Below are positions 59,257 through 64,000 of a DNA stretch of 64,000 nt, piece by piece. Source of the DNA: Tetmemena sp. SeJ-2015. Taxonomy: Eukaryota; Ciliophora; Spirotrichea; Sporadotrichida; Oxytrichidae. Position numbers and translations under genes: made by a program. Location of the stretch: the NCBI GenBank assembly GCA_027382625.1, contig JAJKFJ010020950.1, positions 206,551 to 270,550 of the forward strand, in the 5' to 3' direction. Positions within the stretch are counted from its first letter, which is position 1, and each line of letters begins with the position of its first letter. Under the pieces are notes generated by a model that worked only from the letters and a program-made list of their open reading frames with translations, searched no databases and was not told the DNA's origin.

Positions 59257-59533
59257 CACTTCAAAAACGAGATCAATGATTATTAGTACGATTCTTATTG
59301 CAAAGACATTTAAGGTTAGTTGATGGTAACAGTCAGCTCCAAATTAGTAGTATATTAGACTTAAACTGTAGACGATTCTATTGAAATGCTCAATTTTAAT
59401 TTGAGATTAAAGTTAACTATTTTGATGTAAATTTTCTATTCCTTTAAGAGTGGGTAAGAAAAAGTGAATTGAGGATAGTTGTAAATTAACTGCTTATCGA
59501 TATCAATACATTTCGTTGCTGCATTCTTCTTTA
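59257..59533. other. Spacer between convergent genes
   Basis: 3' flanks of the channel gene (plus) and the coiled-coil gene (minus). No gene seen. Confidence 0.4.
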
Positions 59534-60426
59534 TCAGTGGTGCTAGTCGTGACCCACTTACAATTCCAGCTCTGCCATTCTGCGCTCCAGCTCTAGCAGC
59601 TGCATGTCGAGGGCTGTCTTCTCTCCCTTGAGTGCGGTCACCTACTGCTGAATACGAGCGTTCTCTGCCTTCTAGTGGGCATAGTGGCGCTTCATCTCCT
59701 CCTCCACTTTGAAGAGCTCGTTTGTGAGAGTCTTGCGCACGTCCTGGTCTTCATAGTCAACACAGATTCTAGCGATTCCTTCTCAGATCTCAACACCTGC
59801 ACATCTTTCTTGTGGTAGCCTAATTCTTCAGCCAGCTGTCTTATCATCTCCTAATAAGAAATTAGCCTCAAAATATCAACGGAGTTATGAAATCGTGTTG
59901 AAATATTGAAGGGGAATTTTATTTGAGCTTTAATGGCAGCAGCAGTTATTAAACTGAGTCAGTAATTGCCCATAGGCATTTTAGAGCAGCATAGATTATA
60001 AAAGGGAAACTAATGGTGCGGACTTACATCTAACGATTGGAGCTTGCCCTTGAGGTTGGCAGTATTGCTTTGGGAGACTAGAGAGGCTTGAGTCTGGTTA
60101 AAGGGGCTCTGAGGTCCTCCTGTCTTAGCGAACTGAGAGTTAGATGCGAACTCCTCATAACCAGCTTTGCTTCCGTTGAACTACTGCCTGGTATTCTGCA
60201 TGCTAGCTATTCCTTAATAATAACTTATTTCTTATATTACTCACTTATTAAATGGATTTGAGTGATAAAGGGAATTTAATAATCTGTTCGTCTTTTCAAA
60301 AGTTCTGCTAGGCTTAGGTAATTCTTTGTGTCTGTTTTCATAAGATACTTTAATTTCAAACAGCATTTGGTGTTTGTAATGATTTGGAGAGTGCTACTTA
60401 CGATTGCCAGATTTAGCCTGATTCAT
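59534..60426 (-). CDS. Coiled-coil protein, hypothetical
   Basis: ATG 60426 (MNQAKSGNR then intron GTAAGTAGC), TGA 59534-59536. Pieces: ELPKPSRTFEKTNRLLNSLY, an exon with QFNGSKAGYEEFASNSQFAK and a Gln/Ser-rich stretch ending at GTAAG near 60028, and a last exon from about 59850 with MIRQLAEELGYHKKDVQVLR and LFKVEEEMKRHYAHQKAENA, then LQLLELERRMAEL-type heptads. The C-terminal half is a long coiled coil; length after introns about 200 aa. One-base slip near 59770. It resembles small basal-body or axonemal coiled-coil proteins, but no family is certain. Confidence 0.65.
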
Positions 60427-60682
60427 TTTCCCAAATTAATTAATTAACTTTTATATTATTCTTAACACAGTTACCACTATCTCTTTTTACCCACAGCAAC
60501 CAATATTTCTGAAATTTTTAATTGAAGGTGAATAAAAATAGAGATTAGACTATTTAAATCTAAATTAAGAATCTTTTTGTACCCTTCCTCAAAGGAAGAA
60601 GAAGTTTTATTACAATAGAAAGCAAGAATGTATATATAAAGCTTAAGCGCATCGATTAAAAAGGGAATTGGTTTCTTGGTGG
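60427..60682. other. Intergenic spacer
   Basis: Promoter side of the coiled-coil gene and 3' side of the TRIP4 homologue. The antisense frame 60477-60686 has no supporting features. Confidence 0.4.
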
Positions 60683-63600
60683 TCAATCTCTCTCGACACT
60701 AAGAAGCAGAGAACCCTCTCTCATAAACAATCCTTAGGGAGAGGTCTTTTGCCTCACAGACTCAACGCTGAAACGCAAACCCTTAACATCACTGCTCACT
60801 ACAAAAGCATCCCCACTCGCTAAGATCAATTGGTAGGTGTAGCTTCTATTGTTCTCTTCCTCCACTGAGTACTCCACCAGCAAACTGTAAACCAGAATTT
60901 AAAACTATTAGTCAAATTTCAAGTTAACTGTCTCCAATAGCGATGAGGAAAGCATTGATGAGTGGCTTATTGGCTCCTTTCTTCTTCTGAGCCCCTCCCT
61001 TTTATTAAGGCAAATAGAGTGTCAGCTTCTCGGAACCTGCGTCCTCAGTTGGCTTGTAGAAGTCGAAGGTGAATCTTTTGTAGACTGACTTGGCAAGAGC
61101 GCTCTGTGACTAGTCCTTCAGCTGGTTGACTCCTTCCTCAACTGAGAGAGCAAGTGCTTTGATCTCATCTGAGGTATCTTTGCCAGAAATCTCCATCACA
61201 TAGCAGTCAAACTTCTTCTTATTCCTCTGTACAGAGTTCTACTAGTTCTCAGACTGCAGATAGTCCAAGGAATTCTGGGACTCCTCTTCTCTGCGAGCCT
61301 CCTCATCAGCAATACTCTCAGCTCTCTGGAACTTAAAGCGCTGTGGCTAGTTGATAAGCTGGTGTCTCACACTCTCCAATGTCTGTTGCTGCTCTTTCAC
61401 ACTCTTCAATACTTAGTAAGAGTAAAAAGGAGCTTTGATTCAACTCAGCAGATTTTTGATATGGAAGCAACCAAGGTTAGTCTTGGTGACTTGAAGATTC
61501 TTTTGAGAGAGTTGGTCTTGAGTAAGCTTAGGTCTTAATTTAGCATCCTCTTGCTACATTGGGTAGAGATCAAACCTGCCAAGTGAGTAGAGCTTGAACT
61601 GCTTGGGTGGCCACCAAGTCACGGGGGTCTTGACCAGCAGATCTTTCACACCATACCACAGAGCCTTGTCCATCTTATAGATACCAGGCTGGCCTGCCAT
61701 CTTCAAAGGCAACTCAGCATTTAAGGGTTACGGCAAACGAACTGGTATTCAGACTCAGTCGGCTCTTAAAGGAGAGCTGGGACTGTATCTCTATACTCAC
61801 TGAGGGAGATTATATCAACGAGATCGATGCGACCTAAGATACTGGAGGTTATGTAGCGGTCTGGGAAGGGGGGCATATCTTCTCCGATTGACTCGTAGAA
61901 TTTACGATAGGAAGTTTCTAGCTAGTCAATTAGCTGTTGGTCTGGCTTTTGAGAGGTGGCATGAATCCAGAGTGGGCCACGGTATTTGTGAGTCCAGTCT
62001 CTACCCTCGAAGCGTTTGAAACCTTGCACAACTAAAGAAGCCCAAGGCTGGTGCATTTAAAAAAATATAAGGGAATGTCAAATATTATGAAATGAATATG
62101 TGCTTGATTGACAAGCACATGCCAATATCATCTGATTCTTTGAAGAAGTCCTTATCTCCCTCAAAGATATTCTTGGTGCCCTTCACTGCTTTGTCTATGA
62201 CAGCAGTCTCTACAGCTCTTCTAAACTCTTCGAAAGGATTCTCAGTTTGAAGTCGCTTGCTGAGAGAGGTCATCATGAATCTCTGCTTGGCTTGAGCTTC
62301 AATCTGCTTCTGCCTCAACTCCTCCTTCTCTTGCTGCTCCTTTTCAATCTGAGCTTTCTTATTAGGCTTCTAGGCTTGAGAAGGGTTGTATCCCTTCCCC
62401 TTGTCTCCTTGCTTAATCTCCTCTTGCTGATTTGCAAATTCCTTTTGATAATCAGGTTGCAAGCCCTTATAGAGGTTCTGGGACTTTTCGTCGGAAAGAG
62501 CGCATGCCTTGAAATAGAAGGTGTTGAGACTAGACAGAGCCTTCTGAGGATCATTCAGCAAATCAGTGGTACTGAGATAGCCTGAAGATTCGTCGTTACC
62601 TGATATAGAAGACGCAGAGGCTGATTCGAATGGCCTATAAACTGCACCCGCCTTTCTCTTATTTGCTCCAGTGGTCATCTGCATGAACTGATTAGTCTGC
62701 TCCACCTGCTTTCCAAAGGTAAATAGCTTATCCTCTTCTTCTTGGTTGAGGCTGGTTGTTCCTTTTTGCAGATCGATTGTCAGACTCATCTTGGAGTCGA
62801 TCTCCTCTTATCTCTTCTTCTCTATCTCCTGCATTTACAAAGCATACTTGCGCTAGTCCTTGTTGAGCCAGGTGTTATTAGCTAAGTCATACCAATCACT
62901 TTGGGCATCCAGCACTCCCAGTCTCTGAGCAGAGTTTTAGTCAAAGTCTATGAGCTTGTCTTTGTGCTCCAAAGCCACCTCATACTTTATCTCCTCCTCT
63001 TCGTTGAGTTCATGCTCACAAATAATCATATGAATGGTTTGTGTAATTTCGACTCACCTGAGTAGCTCATTTCTCCCTTGAGAACGAGAGCACCACAGAA
63101 CAGGCAGGGTCCTTCCCCTTCCTGCTCGCATACTATCTTACCACAAGCCACGCAGTTGTTAATTAGGTTGTGTCTCGATGCCTGGCAGTAGCATATCTAT
63201 CTACCCGCAACCAGCAACTTGCTCACATCTCTCACAAAACTATGAAATAAATACCTATCACGAATATCTCTGACCTGCTTAGTGATCTTGTTAGTGTTGA
63301 CTCTCTAGCCAGTGACCTCGTCCTTGGCCATCTTATTGGTCTTCTGCTGCACAGTTTTGACTTGAGATTCGTAATGCCTCTGGTTCTGAATTCGCTCAAG
63401 GAAACTGTTGATGAACTTCTTCTAACTCATATTAGTGAAGTCCAATAAGTTGGACAACTCCTGATTGATCATACACATATGATCTTAAATCATTTATTCA
63501 AATTGATAGTGGCTGCATCCTTTTTTACCAGTTGATCACTAAAAAAGAGAGTTGAGGATTGGAACTGATGAAGATAATGAAAGAATGTGATTAAAGTTGC

Positions 63601-63711
63601 CAAGGCACTTTTACTTAATGGCTCTTACATGAGTTGGATTCGATCCTCCTCTGTGATGTAGTCAAGGAAGTTCCTCAACTCGCCTAGGGCCCAGTGTTTC
63701 ACTTGCTCCAT
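60683..63711 (-). CDS. TRIP4: TRIP4 / activating signal cointegrator 1 homologue
   Basis: ATG 63711 (MEQVKHWALGELRNFLDYIT), TGA 60683-60685. The central zinc finger reads ICYCQASRHNLINNCVACGK then IVCEQEGEGPCLFCG, the C2HC5 finger of ASC-1/TRIP4. A charged helical linker follows (62370-62790 and 62085-62318). The ASCH domain is clear: QPWASLVVQGFKRFEGRDWT, YRGPLWIHATSQKPDQQLID and FPDRYITSSILGRIDLVDI, with YQFVCRNPQ and LPLKMAGQPGIYKMDK downstream. In animals the protein is part of the ASC-1 complex, a transcription coactivator and ribosome-rescue factor. About 300 further residues after the ASCH domain (60683-61640) are not found in the animal protein as I know it. Introns near 63640, 63250, 63050, 62050 and 60900; one-base slip near 61715. 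Confidence 0.88.
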
Positions 63712-64000
63712 TAAACTCTATACTTATTATCTACTCAAGATTTTGATTATACTTTTTGTACTTTATTACAACCAATCAAATTAATCTAAAATAACATTAC
63801 TTCTCCTAATATTGTAGGAACCCATTTGAAATGAAATTTTTATGAAATCAAATTAAATCTGCAATTTAATTTGGGAAAGTTAATTCTTCAAAAAAATTGC
63901 TTAACCCACCGCGGTGAATTATGCCTAGATCAGGGAATTTTTATTATACCTCTAGGTCCCGATCAAAATAATATTAAGTCTGACTTTTTTTAAATTATTT
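63712..64000. other. 5' flank of TRIP4 homologue
   Basis: AT-rich with one GC-rich patch around 63907-63935 (CCACCGCGGTG). It should contain the promoter. I see no RNA gene or coding frame. Confidence 0.35.

Noticed and set aside
62247..62585. 112-codon plus-strand Leu-rich frame
   Set aside because: Antisense of the charged helical linker of the TRIP4 homologue.
1..64000. tRNA, rRNA and CRISPR arrays
   Set aside because: No cloverleaf with a credible T-arm, no rRNA-like sequence and no regularly spaced repeats were seen by eye; a covariance-model scan would be needed to exclude a tRNA.

Overview
The window is best read as germline (micronuclear) DNA of a spirotrich ciliate of the Oxytricha/Stylonychia type. 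Two observations support this. First, the genes only read through if TAA and TAG code for glutamine and TGA is the sole stop. Second, many genes are cut by short AT-rich segments that are not GT-AG introns but lie between short direct repeats. Deleting the segment plus one repeat copy restores a conserved protein in frame. That is the MDS-pointer-IES layout of a germline genome (MDS: macronucleus-destined segment; IES: internal eliminated sequence). Three loci give an exact arithmetic check: cathepsin B, elongin C and an acyl-protein thioesterase all become clean reading frames of normal family length. Ordinary short introns (GTAAG...TAG) are also present. No locus looked scrambled; every restored gene has its pieces in linear order.

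Layout. 1-1849 (+): end of an unrecognised gene. 2112-12917 (all -): WDR47-like LisH/WD40 protein, a disordered Q/N/G-rich protein, an FkbM-type methyltransferase, a small hypothetical protein and an alpha/beta hydrolase. 13320-14520 (+): cathepsin B-like protease with five IESs. 14778-15530 (+): a degenerate coding stretch. 15850-28814 (+): DnaJ protein, a caspase-fold pseudoenzyme, a large ciliate membrane protein, a second caspase-like protein and a small membrane protein. 28815-45923: AT-rich, IES-rich territory with sparse genes, including two related coiled-coil genes, a 409-bp fold-back element and a direct repeat. 45924-49236: acyl-protein thioesterase (+), a mitochondrial-looking protein (-) and elongin C (+). 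49610-59256 (+): a four-domain voltage-gated cation channel with at least 14 IESs. 59534-63711 (-): a coiled-coil protein and a TRIP4/ASC-1 homologue.

The genes look like ordinary cellular functions (trafficking, proteolysis, lipid hydrolysis, transcription coactivation, ubiquitin-ligase adaptor, excitability). Adjacent genes would be expected to end up on separate small macronuclear chromosomes, so adjacency is not evidence of shared function. Many genes also show isolated one-base frame slips, often in short homopolymers; these look more like consensus errors of a long-read assembly than pseudogenes. Boundaries of CDS entries are first start to last stop in the germline sequence and include introns and IESs.
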